In this document: positions 32,852 to 41,120 of the stretch, piece after piece | Position numbering within the stretch: the first letter of the stretch is position 1 | How the letters are laid out: each line of letters opens with the position of its first letter | Assembly (NCBI RefSeq): GCF_017309385.1 | Contig: NZ_JAFJMJ010000002.1 | Coordinates: 434,001 to 498,000, forward strand | Direction: 5' to 3' | Length of the DNA stretch: 64,000 nucleotides | Origin: Amycolatopsis sp. 195334CR | GTDB taxonomy: Bacteria > Actinomycetota > Actinomycetes > Mycobacteriales > Pseudonocardiaceae | Position numbers and translations under genes: made by a program | The notes under the pieces: model-generated | Database searches by the model: none | The model's input: the letters and a program-made list of their open reading frames with translations, nothing else | Told to the model about the DNA's origin: nothing

Positions 32852-33531
32852 CAGAGTTCGCCTCCCAGATCGGCGATGATCTCGGCCGGTGGACGTCCCG
32901 GCGGCGCGACCGACACGAGCCCGCGGATCGCGGCGGTCAGCAGGAGCCGGTAGAAGTCCTCGGGCTTGACCTCCGGCAGCGTCGAATGCGCGGGACCGAA
33001 GTCCTTGGTGAGCAGTGAGATGACGGCGTTGCGCTGGTCGAGGTACCCGGCGCTCTCGGCGGCGGCGGCCTCGCGTTCCTCCGCGGCCGCCGACCCGATC
33101 GCCAGCGTGGCGACGGCTCCGCTGAGCACGATCGCCGCGTCCGTGGTGTACCCGCGCCGTTCGAGCGCGGCCACCTCGCTCGCGAGCAGGCGGGCCCCGG
33201 CGTCGCCCCGGGGGAACAACACCTGCAGGTACGCGGCGAGGCCGGGATGCGCGCGGACGAAGGCCCTGAGCTGCCCGGCGAAGGACAACAGGTGCCGCGG
33301 GATGTCGTGGTCGGGTTCGTCGTGGAGTTCGAGGTCGGCGAGGATGCTCTCGCCGACCAGCTTCTCCAGCTCCCAGCGGCCTTCGACGTGGCGGTAGAGC
33401 GCCGTCGCCGACACACCGAGCGCGGTCGCCACCGCGTTCACGGAGAGCCGGGCCATCCCCAGCTCCCGCCCCACCTCGACGATGTCCGCCCGGTGAACCA
33501 GCGGTCGTCGTCCTCCTGCGCGTGTGCTCAT
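32851..33531 (-). CDS. TetR-family regulator of the irtAB operon
   Basis: A 226-residue regulator with [38 protein letters not shown] (about 16-50) and a helical ligand-binding domain. The ATG at 33531 follows AGGAGG; a second in-frame start at 33570 would lie inside the iron box, so I reject it. First gene of the tetR-irtA-irtB operon. Having a TetR behind an iron box would give double control by iron and by a ligand such as a siderophore, which is inference. Confidence 0.87.
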   Translation of the reverse strand: MSTRAGGRRPLVHRADIVEVGRELGMARLSVNAVATALGVSATALYRHVEGRWELEKLVGESILADLELHDEPDHDIPRHLLSFAGQLRAFVRAHPGLAAYLQVLFPRGDAGARLLASEVAALERRGYTTDAAIVLSGAVATLAIGSAAAEEREAAAAESAGYLDQRNAVISLLTKDFGPAHSTLPEVKPEDFYRLLLTAAIRGLVSVAPPGRPPAEIIADLGGEL

Positions 33532-33562
33532 CGGCCTCCTGCCCAAAGTTACCCCCCATAAC

Positions 33563-33581
33563 TTAGGCAAGCCTCACCATC
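33563..33581 (-). promoter_or_regulatory. Candidate DtxR/IdeR iron box upstream of tetR-irtA-irtB
   Basis: TTAGGCAAGCCTCACCATC (+ strand) matches the consensus TWAGGTWAGSCTWACCTWA at 15 of 19 positions by eye. It lies 32 bases upstream of the TetR start, in the gap of 139 bases shared with the + strand ORF at 33671. Iron control agrees with the siderophore-uptake function of the operon. Confidence 0.6.
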
Positions 33582-33670
33582 GGCGCAAGCCCGGCCGCGG
33601 ACGACTCAGCGAATTCCGCGGAGGAATACGCCCGCACCTCGATCACGAGGGCAAGATCGCAAGGAATCCC

Positions 33671-33949
33671 ATGACCCATCACGGAACCCGGCCACCGTCC
33701 GTCGCGCAGTGGACCGGGCCGGACGACACCACGCGTTATCTGTGCGCGGCGACCCACCTGGACGCCGGATACGCGAACGCCGCGCTCAAGGAGTACCTCG
33801 TCGAGCCCACCCGGCCGGTGCCGCCCGCCCCGGGCGTGGACGCGGGCCGGGTCCTCAGCGAGGCGGTGCAGGCACGCGGGCGGCGGAAGTGCTTCGACGC
33901 GCTGGTCTTCCTGGTGGTGAGCTGGCGGAGCGTCCTGCTGTTCGGCTGA
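33671..33949 (+). pseudogene. Short ORF resembling the N-terminal part of a larger actinobacterial protein
   Basis: A 92-residue frame starting at ATG 33671 after AAGGA. The stretch RYLCAATHLDAGYANAALKEYLVEPTRPVPPAPGVD recalls, from memory, the cytoplasmic N-terminal module of much larger actinobacterial membrane proteins. Here it stops at 33949 just as a hydrophobic segment begins (FDALVFLVVSWRSVLLFG). It therefore looks like a truncated gene, but a genuine small membrane-associated protein is possible. It reads away from the irtAB iron box, so it might also be iron-controlled. Function unknown. Confidence 0.5.
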
Positions 33950-33954
33950 GCCGC

Positions 33955-34701
33955 CTACTTCGTCGTGCGTAGGAAGTCGGCGCCGCCCACGTACACCGTG
34001 TGGCCGCTCACCACGGGCATCTCCGCCGCCGTCACGATCTCCCTGGCGAAGCCGTTGACCGTGGGCAGGCCGCCGCCCCGGGTGCGGCGGTCTTCGATGG
34101 CGCCGGGGTGGACGCGGTCCAGGAGGGTGGGGGTGATCGTGCCCTCGACCATGTCGCCCGAGACCACCACCAGGCTGATCCCGCGCGAGGCCAGTGCCGG
34201 GATCCGCGCGCGCAGGGCGTCTTCACCGGCCCGCTTGCTCGCGGCGATCGGCTCGTACTCCTGGTAAACCGGCTGCACGCCGTGGAAGTGCGCCTGGTGG
34301 CTGGTGACGAACACGATCCGGGACCGCGGCACCAGCAGCGGCCTCGAAGTGTCCACAAGGGACAACTGCGCGTCGCGGTTCAGGCGGAGGGCGTAGTCCG
34401 GGGCGGCCTCGCGTTCCATGCCACCGGAAGCGTTGAGCACCAGCAGGTCCAGCCGTCCGCTCCGGGCCCGGATCTCCTGGACCATGGCGGTGATCGCGCC
34501 CTGGTCGGTGAGGTCCGCCCCGATCGGCCACGCCGTGCCGCCCGCCGCGGTGATTTCGTCGGCGACCTTCCGCGCGCGCCGCGCCTTCTCCCGGTAGTTC
34601 ACGAACACGACGGCACCCGCGGCACCCAGCAGCCGTGCCGTTTCCGCGCCGATTCCGCGGGAACCCCCGGTCACCAGCGCGATCCGTCCGGCCAAGCTCA
34701 T
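33955..34701 (-). CDS. SDR-family oxidoreductase with altered active site
   Basis: A 248-residue Rossmann-fold protein: TGGSRGIG at about 11-18 binds NAD(P), GADLTDQG and LVLNASGG follow as in classical short-chain dehydrogenases, and the catalytic Ser is in FVTSHQAHF. The usual YxxxK is not present; the region reads VYQEYEPIAASKRAGED, with Tyr-Lys spacings of 7 or 10. It may still be active with shifted residues. ATG 34701 overlaps the TetR stop (ATGA), so the pair is one operon. Substrate unknown. Confidence 0.82.
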   Translation of the reverse strand: MSLAGRIALVTGGSRGIGAETARLLGAAGAVVFVNYREKARRARKVADEITAAGGTAWPIGADLTDQGAITAMVQEIRARSGRLDLLVLNASGGMEREAAPDYALRLNRDAQLSLVDTSRPLLVPRSRIVFVTSHQAHFHGVQPVYQEYEPIAASKRAGEDALRARIPALASRGISLVVVSGDMVEGTITPTLLDRVHPGAIEDRRTRGGGLPTVNGFAREIVTAAEMPVVSGHTVYVGGADFLRTTK

Positions 34702-35381
34702 TTCCGCCCCCTCATCCGCGCGGCCATCTGGTCCGCGCCCTCGGCCACCGCCGTGCTGCGCGCCACCGTGGTCCGCGCCAGCCGCGTGCTCACCGACGCG
34801 CCGAGACCGGCCATCCTGACCACGTTGTTGACGAACTCGTCGAGATCGTCGGGCCACGGCAGCGACGGCTGCGTGATCAGCAGCGACGCGCAGCCGTGCA
34901 TCGCCGACCACAGTCCCAGCGCCAGCGTGCGCGGGTCTCCGCGCAACACGCCGTTGTCCACGCACGCGCCGACCGCCTCCACCATGTAGGCGAACCCGGC
35001 GTTCGACGCGGGGGAGAGTTCGTCGGCCCGGCGCAGCATCAGCACGCTGTACTGCACCGGGTTGTCGAGCGCGAACCGGATGTAGGCGCGTCCACATTGG
35101 CCCAGCGCGATGAACGGGTCCGTCAGCCGCGCGCACGCCTCCTGGATCCGGCTGCCCAGCCCGTCCCACGCCCGCAGGCAGACCGCTTCGACCAGCTGGT
35201 CCTTGCTGCCGAAGTGCCGGTACACCGACGGCGTGGTGACCCCGGCGCGCTCGGCGACCGCGCGCAGGGTCAGCGCGTCCTCGGTACCCGCCTCGACCAG
35301 CATCCGCTCGGCCACCTGCAGGATCTCCTCCCGCAGCCGCGGCCCTTCACCGGGGTTCGCCCGTACTCGCCTGCCTGCCAC
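34698..35381 (-). CDS. TetR-family transcriptional regulator
   Basis: A 227-residue regulator; HTH LREEILQVAERMLVEAGTEDALTLRAVAERAGVTTPSVYRHF at about 16-57, C-terminal helices with AYIRFALDNPVQYSVLML as in the WHG-type group. GTG start. A near-perfect 12-1-12 inverted repeat lies 10 bases upstream of the start, ideal for autorepression. First gene of an operon with the SDR gene. Confidence 0.88.
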   Translation of the reverse strand: MAGRRVRANPGEGPRLREEILQVAERMLVEAGTEDALTLRAVAERAGVTTPSVYRHFGSKDQLVEAVCLRAWDGLGSRIQEACARLTDPFIALGQCGRAYIRFALDNPVQYSVLMLRRADELSPASNAGFAYMVEAVGACVDNGVLRGDPRTLALGLWSAMHGCASLLITQPSLPWPDDLDEFVNNVVRMAGLGASVSTRLARTTVARSTAVAEGADQMAARMRGRK

Positions 35382-35391
35382 GAGACGAGAG

Positions 35392-35416
35392 TGACAGCGT
35401 CACGGTGACGTTGTCA
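35392..35416. promoter_or_regulatory. 12-1-12 inverted repeat, TetR operator
   Basis: TGACAGCGTCAC, one base, then GTGACGTTGTCA: the arms match at 11 of 12 positions. The repeat is 10 bases upstream of the TetR-SDR operon and reaches the stop codon of the next gene on the same strand, leaving room only for a compact or leaderless promoter. Confidence 0.7.
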
Positions 35417-35896
35417 ACCTCGCCGGTAGAGGCCGACCAGCACCCCGTACTCGGCTTCACGCGGGGCGTTCGGCAGGTCGTTGACCAGCTTTTCGAGGTG
35501 CTCGTGCAGGGCGCGGGCCTGCGTGGCGGTCAGCCGGAGCACCCGGTGGACCAGCAGCGATCGGTCGTCGTCGGGGATCTCGTCGGCGATGGTGCCCAGC
35601 ATCGCCTTGGTGGCCTCCCCGTTCTCCCCGGGCGCGAACTTGACCCGGCGCGCGGTCTTGACGAAGTACTGCTCGGTGCCGCCGCGCACGGTCCGCGTCG
35701 GTCCTTTTCGGACCAATCCGGCCTCGACGAGCACACCGAGGTGGTGCGCGATGTTGCCCTTGTTGATGTTCAGCCGGTGGGCCAGCTGGCTGATGGTCGC
35801 GCCGTCGGGGCCGATGTCGCGCCAGATCCGGTGCCGCGTCGGGTGGGCGAAGGCACGCATCTGCGCCGGGCTGGTGGCGTGGAGGACCTCGGTCAT
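35414..35896 (-). CDS. ArsR-like winged-helix transcriptional regulator
   Basis: A 160-residue regulator. The N-terminal winged helix reads AFAHPTRHRIWRDIGPDGATISQLAHRLNINKGNIAHHLGVLVEAGLVRK, and a C-terminal helical part (RALHEHLEKLVNDLPN) probably mediates dimerisation, similar to helix-turn-helix proteins of the ArsR/YjhL kind. No metal-binding cysteines, so the signal is not a thiophilic metal. Divergent from the S41 protease gene by 56 bases that hold a 12-base palindrome; probably its regulator. Confidence 0.82.
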   Translation of the reverse strand: MTEVLHATSPAQMRAFAHPTRHRIWRDIGPDGATISQLAHRLNINKGNIAHHLGVLVEAGLVRKGPTRTVRGGTEQYFVKTARRVKFAPGENGEATKAMLGTIADEIPDDDRSLLVHRVLRLTATQARALHEHLEKLVNDLPNAPREAEYGVLVGLYRRG

Positions 35897-35921
35897 GAAT
35901 CAAGCGTCAAGGACAGTTGTC

Positions 35922-35933
35922 GCTTGCGCAAGC
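35922..35933. promoter_or_regulatory. Palindrome GCTTGCGCAAGC between divergent genes
   Basis: A perfect 12-base palindrome in the 56-base gap between the ArsR-like gene and the S41 protease gene; a candidate operator for the former. Confidence 0.5.
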
Positions 35934-35952
35934 ACCCCCGTTGACTGGAGCC

Positions 35953-36810
35953 ATGACCGACCTACTCGAAGAACTCGCGACCCTGGTGCGCGAGCGGTAC
36001 GTCCTCGAACCCGACGCCGCGAAGATCGCCGCAGACCTGGAAGACTTGGATCTCGCCGGGCTCGGCCCCGAAGTGACCGCCGAGGTGCTGACCCGGCGGC
36101 TCCAGCGCACCAACCACGACCGCCACCTGCGTGTCCGCCACAAACCCGAGGGCGCGGCGACGGGCTTCGACAGCGCCGCCTACGAAGCGCACTACGCTGC
36201 CGAAGCCCTGGTCAACGCCGGTGGCATGCGCGAGGTGCGCTTGCTCGGCGACGGCGTCGGCTACCTGCGGATCGCCCCGTACCTGTCACCCGTCCACCTC
36301 GCCGAACCGTACGTCCGCGCCGCGTTCACCCTGCTCGCCTCGGCCACCTCGCTGGTGATCGACCTGCGTGACGGGCGCGGCGGCACCCCCGAGACCGTGG
36401 CACTGATCTGCGGGTACCTGCTCGGCGGTGAGGCCGTGCACCTCCAGACCCTCGAACAGCGCGACGGACCGCCGCGCCAGTTCTGGACCTCGCCCGCCGC
36501 CACCCGGATCGACGCCCCGATCCGGGTGCTCACCAGCGCCACCACCTTCTCCGGCTGCGAGGAACTCGCGTACAACCTGCAGGCGCTCGGGCGCGCGGAG
36601 GTCGTCGGAGAGGTGACGGGCGGTGGTGCGCACCCGGTCGAGGCGGTCGCGCTGACCGACGTGCTGGAACTGCACCTGCCGATCGCCCGCTCGGTCAACG
36701 CGGTCACCGGCACCAACTGGGAGCAGGTCGGCGTGGTGCCCGACCGTCAGTGCCCCGCCGAGGAGGCATTGGCGGGCGCGGTCAGCGCACTGGACCAGAA
36801 GTCGGCGTAA
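35953..36810 (+). CDS. S41-family (C-terminal processing/tricorn-like) peptidase
   Basis: A 285-residue cytoplasmic protein with an N-terminal helical cap (to about 75) and an S41 protease core: GVGYLRIAPYL, SLVIDLRDGRGGTPETVALICGYLL and VLTSATTFSGCEELAYNLQALGRAEVVGEVTGGGAH. The nucleophile Ser should be the one in TFSGCEE. No PDZ domain and no signal peptide, so it resembles the short IRBP-like S41 proteins rather than CtpA. Start ATG 35953 after GGAG. Its last 64 bases overlap the convergent ABC gene. Confidence 0.83.
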   Translation: MTDLLEELATLVRERYVLEPDAAKIAADLEDLDLAGLGPEVTAEVLTRRLQRTNHDRHLRVRHKPEGAATGFDSAAYEAHYAAEALVNAGGMREVRLLGDGVGYLRIAPYLSPVHLAEPYVRAAFTLLASATSLVIDLRDGRGGTPETVALICGYLLGGEAVHLQTLEQRDGPPRQFWTSPAATRIDAPIRVLTSATTFSGCEELAYNLQALGRAEVVGEVTGGGAHPVEAVALTDVLELHLPIARSVNAVTGTNWEQVGVVPDRQCPAEEALAGAVSALDQKSA

Positions 36811-38477
36811 CGGCCACCGCGGCGGAGCAGTTCGCCGTGGCCGCCCTCCGCGACGATCCGGCCGCGATCGAGGAACACGACGCGGTCGGCTCGTTCGACG
36901 GTCCGCAGCCGGTGCGCCACCATCACCACGGTCCGCCCGGCCATCAGCCGCTCGACGCCGTCGTGCACGGCGGCCTCGTTCACCGGGTCCAGCGCGGAGG
37001 TCACCTCGTCCAGCAGCACGATCGGCGCGTCCTTGAGCAGGGCCCGCGCGATCGAGACGCGCTGGCGCTCGCCACCCGAGAGCAGCGCGCCGCCCTCGCC
37101 GACGTTCGCCGCCCAGCCACCGGGCAGCCGGTCGACCACCTCGTCCAGCCGGGCCGCGCTCGCCGCCGCCCGCACCTCGGCCTCGGTGGCTTCGGGACGG
37201 CCGAGTCGCACGTTCTCCTCGATCGTGCCGTCGAAGAGGTAGACGTCCTGGAAGACGAAGGCGATCCGCGACATCAGCACCTCGGTGCGGACGTCGCGGA
37301 CGTCCAGCCCGCCCACCCGCACCACACCCGCGTCCACGTCGTAGAACCGGGCGAGCAGTTGCAGCAGCGTGCTCTTGCCCGCCCCCGACGGCCCGACGAC
37401 GGCGAGCCGCTGCCCCGACGGCACCGACAACGACACCTCGTCCATCACCACGCGGTCGCCGTGCCGGAACGACACCGAGTCGAACTCCAGGTCGTAGCGG
37501 TCGGGCTGCTTCGGCTCACGCGGTTCCGGCAGCGGTTCGGTGCGCAGGACCGTGTCGAGTTTCGCCAGCACCGACCGGGCCCCGCGCAGTTTTCCGCCGA
37601 TGTCGGCCAGTGACAGCAGCGGATCCGCGCAGCGGGCGGCCAGCACGAGGATCGCCAGCACCTCCGCGACGCCGATGTCCCCGCCGAGCGCGAGGTGTGC
37701 GCCGAGCACCAGCAGGACGGTGAACACCGCCTGCACCACGAGCGCCAGGCCGACCACCCCGGGCAGCGCGGTCAGCGTCGACCGGCGGGTGGCGCGCTGG
37801 ACCTCGTGCAACGAGTCGTCGAGCAGGCCGAAGCGTTCCGCGGTCCGGCCGCCGGCCCGCAGCACCGGCTGGGCCTGGAGGTACTCGATCACCCGGCCGG
37901 TGGCCTGGTGGTCGCGTTCGGCGCGGTCGGTGTCGGCGGTGGCCATCGAGCGGCCCGCCCAGACCTGGACCAGCACCACCAGCGGCACGGCGAGCAACGC
38001 GGCCAGCCCCAGCGGGGTGTGGTAGGCGAGCAGCACGGCGACGATGGTCAACGGGGTCACGCAGGCGGATATGAAGGGGGACAACAGGTGCGCGATGACG
38101 CCCATCGCCTCCAGCACGCCGTGGCTGGCCGTGGCCGAGACCTCGCCGACCCGTGCGGCGCTGTACCAGCCGATGGGCAGCCGGGCCAGGTGGTCGCCGA
38201 GGCGGTGGTACATCCCCCGCAGCAACGTGGTCCCGGCGCGGAAACCGGACAGGTCGCTGGCGTAACGCAGGACCGCGTAGGCCGCGACCGCGCCACCGAA
38301 GCCGAGCAGCCAGGGCCACGCGTCTCCCGGCGCCGGCCCGAAGAGCGCGCTCAGCACGGGGACCAGCAGGGCGTACGACAAGCCCTCGGTCACCGCCGTC
38401 ACGGTCATCAGCACCACCGTGCGCCGCACCGGCCGCGCGTACTCGTTCCCCAGTACGCGCAACAACATCCGGATCAT
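36747..38477 (-). CDS. ABC transporter permease/ATPase, IrtB-like half (second pair)
   Basis: A 576-residue half-transporter with six membrane helices (to about 300) and an ATPase domain: Walker [10 protein letters not shown], signature LSGGERQR, Walker B IVLLDEVTSALD. It pairs with the next gene upstream, whose stop overlaps its ATG (ATGA). Gene order and motifs mirror irtB at 28605-30347, so a siderophore or related metallophore/peptide is a reasonable guess. No iron box was found in front of this operon. The 3' end overlaps the S41 gene by 64 bases. Confidence 0.83.
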   Translation of the reverse strand: MIRMLLRVLGNEYARPVRRTVVLMTVTAVTEGLSYALLVPVLSALFGPAPGDAWPWLLGFGGAVAAYAVLRYASDLSGFRAGTTLLRGMYHRLGDHLARLPIGWYSAARVGEVSATASHGVLEAMGVIAHLLSPFISACVTPLTIVAVLLAYHTPLGLAALLAVPLVVLVQVWAGRSMATADTDRAERDHQATGRVIEYLQAQPVLRAGGRTAERFGLLDDSLHEVQRATRRSTLTALPGVVGLALVVQAVFTVLLVLGAHLALGGDIGVAEVLAILVLAARCADPLLSLADIGGKLRGARSVLAKLDTVLRTEPLPEPREPKQPDRYDLEFDSVSFRHGDRVVMDEVSLSVPSGQRLAVVGPSGAGKSTLLQLLARFYDVDAGVVRVGGLDVRDVRTEVLMSRIAFVFQDVYLFDGTIEENVRLGRPEATEAEVRAAASAARLDEVVDRLPGGWAANVGEGGALLSGGERQRVSIARALLKDAPIVLLDEVTSALDPVNEAAVHDGVERLMAGRTVVMVAHRLRTVERADRVVFLDRGRIVAEGGHGELLRRGGRYADFWSSALTAPANASSAGH

Positions 38478-40129
38478 CGGGACACCTCCTGTCGACGTTC
38501 GGTCAGCACGCCGTTCTCCAGCGCCACCACCGTGTCGGCGTCGGCGATGGTCTCCTGCCGGTGGGCGATGACCAGGATCGTGCGCTCGCCGGCCAGCGTC
38601 GCCAGCGCCCGGCGGACGGCCTGTTCGGTTTGCGGATCGGCGAACGCGGTCGCCTCGTCGAGCACCAGTACCGGCGCGTCGGCGAGCAGGGCGCGGGCGA
38701 GCGAGATGCGCTGCGCCTCCCCACCGGAGAGCCCGATTTCCTCCCCCAGCACGGTTTCGTAGCCGTGCGGCAGTTCGAGGATCCGGTCGTGGATGTTCGC
38801 CAGCTCGGCCGCGCGGACCACGTCGTCGAGCCCGGCCCGCGGTACCGCCAGCGCGATGTTCTCGGCGACCGTCGCCCGCAGCAGGCGGACGTCCTGGAAG
38901 ACGAACGAGACCCGCCGGTACAGCTCCTGGCTGCTGATCTCACGCAGGTCCACACCACCGATCCGGACCGAACCCCCGGTGGGGTCGAAGAAGCGGGGCA
39001 GCAGTTGGACCAAAGTGGACTTGCCGCTGCCGGAGGCCCCGGTGAGCGCGGTGACCGTGCCCGGTTCGAGCACCAGATCGACCCCGCGCAGTACCTCGTG
39101 CCCGCTGTCGTAACCGAACCGGACGTTACACAGTTCCACCCGGTTCCCCTGCGGTACCAACGGCTTCTCCGGTTCGGGCAGCGGTTCGACGCCGAGCACC
39201 TCCCGGATCCGGCCGATCGCGCGGCGGGCCGCCTGCAGGTCGTCGAACCCGTGGCCCAGTGCCGCCACCGGCGCGGTCAGGCCGAGGCCGAGCAGCAGGA
39301 ACGGCAGCAGGTCCGCCGGGGCCAGCCCGCCGCCGGTGATCAGCAGCGCGCCCCCGATCAGCACCACCAGCAGCACGAACGGTGGCGACAGCGCCAGTTG
39401 CATCCCGGCCGCGGGCACCGACATGCCGTGCACCCACCGGTTGAAGGTGCCGACGAAGTCGTCCGCCGCGGTGCGGAACCGGCGGTGTGCGCGGTCGCCC
39501 CCGCCGAACGCCTTGACCACCGCGATGCCCTGCACGAACTCGACCACCGAGTTCGAGATCCGGCCCATGGCCGCGTCGAACTCCTCCTGCTCGCGCAGCC
39601 GCGCCGGGGTCATCATCAGCGGGACCGCGGCCACCGCCAGCACCACCGGGATCAGCGTGATCAGGGTCAGCCGCCAGTCGATGGTGACCAGGTAGACCAG
39701 CGAAACCAGCGGCACAACGAACGCGGCGACGAGTTCACCGGGGGCGTGGGCGATGACCGGGTGCACCGCGCCCACGTCCTCGCCGACCACCTTCGCCAGC
39801 TCACCGGTCCGGCGCCGGGAGAACCAGCCGATCGGCACGCGGCCGAGATGCTCGGCCAGCCGGCGGCGGAACGACAGCTGCACGCGGCCGTCGAGCGCGT
39901 GCCCGATGCCGGAGGACGCGGCGGTGAACAGCAGGCGGACCAGGAGCCCCGCCGCGCCCGCGAGCACCACGGTCCACACCCGGTCGTGGTCGGCGGGCCC
40001 CGGGGACAGCAGCACCCGGCCCAGTTCGACGACCGCCAGCAGCGGTGCCAACCCCGCGAGGGCACCGATGACCTGGAGCACCACCACCGCGGTGAAGCCG
40101 CGGGCGTGCGGTCTGAGCAGTCCGTCCAT
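38474..40129 (-). CDS. ABC transporter permease/ATPase, IrtA-like half without SIP domain
   Basis: A 551-residue half-transporter; membrane domain about 15-300, ATPase with Walker A GASGSGKST, signature LSGGEAQR and Walker [17 protein letters not shown], nearly the same as the [15 protein letters not shown] of the irtA-like gene at 30344. Unlike that gene it begins directly with the first membrane helix and has no FAD/siderophore-interacting domain. The ATG at 40129 overlaps the esterase stop (TGATG). Probably forms a heterodimer with the next gene and moves an iron-chelator-like or peptide compound; direction unknown. Confidence 0.83.
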   Translation of the reverse strand: MDGLLRPHARGFTAVVVLQVIGALAGLAPLLAVVELGRVLLSPGPADHDRVWTVVLAGAAGLLVRLLFTAASSGIGHALDGRVQLSFRRRLAEHLGRVPIGWFSRRRTGELAKVVGEDVGAVHPVIAHAPGELVAAFVVPLVSLVYLVTIDWRLTLITLIPVVLAVAAVPLMMTPARLREQEEFDAAMGRISNSVVEFVQGIAVVKAFGGGDRAHRRFRTAADDFVGTFNRWVHGMSVPAAGMQLALSPPFVLLVVLIGGALLITGGGLAPADLLPFLLLGLGLTAPVAALGHGFDDLQAARRAIGRIREVLGVEPLPEPEKPLVPQGNRVELCNVRFGYDSGHEVLRGVDLVLEPGTVTALTGASGSGKSTLVQLLPRFFDPTGGSVRIGGVDLREISSQELYRRVSFVFQDVRLLRATVAENIALAVPRAGLDDVVRAAELANIHDRILELPHGYETVLGEEIGLSGGEAQRISLARALLADAPVLVLDEATAFADPQTEQAVRRALATLAGERTILVIAHRQETIADADTVVALENGVLTERRQEVSR

Positions 40130-41025
40130 CAGTCCGCCAGCGCCCGGCGCAGCACGCCGCCGAGTTCGGCGATCTGGCGCTGCGACACGTCGGCGGTGAT
40201 GATCGCCTGCGACCCGTGGAAGGTGCCCGGCCACTGGTGCAGTTCGACCGAGACCCCGGCCTGGAGCAGGCGCAGCGCGTACTCGATGTTCTCGTCGCGG
40301 TTGGGGCAGAACTCCGCGCTGGCGACGTAGGCCGGCGGCAGGCCGGACAGGTCGGTGGCGCGCGCCGGGGCCGCGTACTGGGTGGCGGTCCGGCCGCTCA
40401 GGTAGTGGCCCCACATGGACGACACCTTCGCGCGGTTGACCCAGGGCGTGTCGGTGAAGGTGCGGGCCGACCACGACTGCTGCCGGTCGTCCAGCCCCGG
40501 CTGGTTGAGCAGCTGGAACCGGATCGCCGGGCCCTGTTCGTCACGGGCCCGCAGGGCCACCCCGGCGGCGAGCCCGCCCCCGGCGCTGTGCCCGCCGACC
40601 GCGACGCGGGCCGGGTCGACGCCGAACTCGGCCGCGTGCTCGGCCGTCCAGGCCAGTGCCGCGTAGCTGTCGTCGAGCGCGGCCGGGAACGGGTTCTCCG
40701 GGGCCAGGCGGTACCCCACCGAGACCACCACGACGCCGGCGGCTTCGGCGAGCCGGGCCGCCCAGGGGTGCTCGGTGTCCAGCGTGCCCATCACCCAGCC
40801 ACCGCCGTGCAGCCAGACCAGGGCGCCCTGCGCCTCGTGCGGGCGGTAGACGCGCACCGGCACGTCCGGCTCACCGGGCACCAGGTGGTCCTCGACGGTC
40901 ATGCCGCTGGTGTCCGGCTGGGGCACGGAGGTGGCGAGATCGGCGAAGTTCTTGCGGTCGACGGCCGGGTCGTTCAGGTTGGCCGGCGGGAAGAGCGGGA
41001 TGAAGGCTTCGAGTTCGGGATCCAT
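40129..41025 (-). CDS. Alpha/beta-hydrolase, HSL-type esterase
   Basis: A 298-residue esterase of the hormone-sensitive-lipase family: oxyanion motif HGGGW at about 95-99, nucleophile elbow GHSAGGG near 168-174, catalytic Asp in CPNRDENI and His in PGTFHGSQ. Cytoplasmic (no signal peptide). First gene of an operon with the two ABC half-transporters, joined by a one-base overlap. This suggests that it cleaves an ester in the transported compound, as siderophore esterases do for ferric siderophores; this is inference. The start is the ATG at 41025. Confidence 0.87.
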   Translation of the reverse strand: MDPELEAFIPLFPPANLNDPAVDRKNFADLATSVPQPDTSGMTVEDHLVPGEPDVPVRVYRPHEAQGALVWLHGGGWVMGTLDTEHPWAARLAEAAGVVVVSVGYRLAPENPFPAALDDSYAALAWTAEHAAEFGVDPARVAVGGHSAGGGLAAGVALRARDEQGPAIRFQLLNQPGLDDRQQSWSARTFTDTPWVNRAKVSSMWGHYLSGRTATQYAAPARATDLSGLPPAYVASAEFCPNRDENIEYALRLLQAGVSVELHQWPGTFHGSQAIITADVSQRQIAELGGVLRRALAD

Positions 41026-41120
41026 GACGGTCAGCCTGCCCGGGGTGGCCGCCCGGATCGTCCGCCAAGCGTCGCGCGTTCCGGCCACCTCGCGCAACGA
41101 ATGCCGCGTACGCTGCGGTC

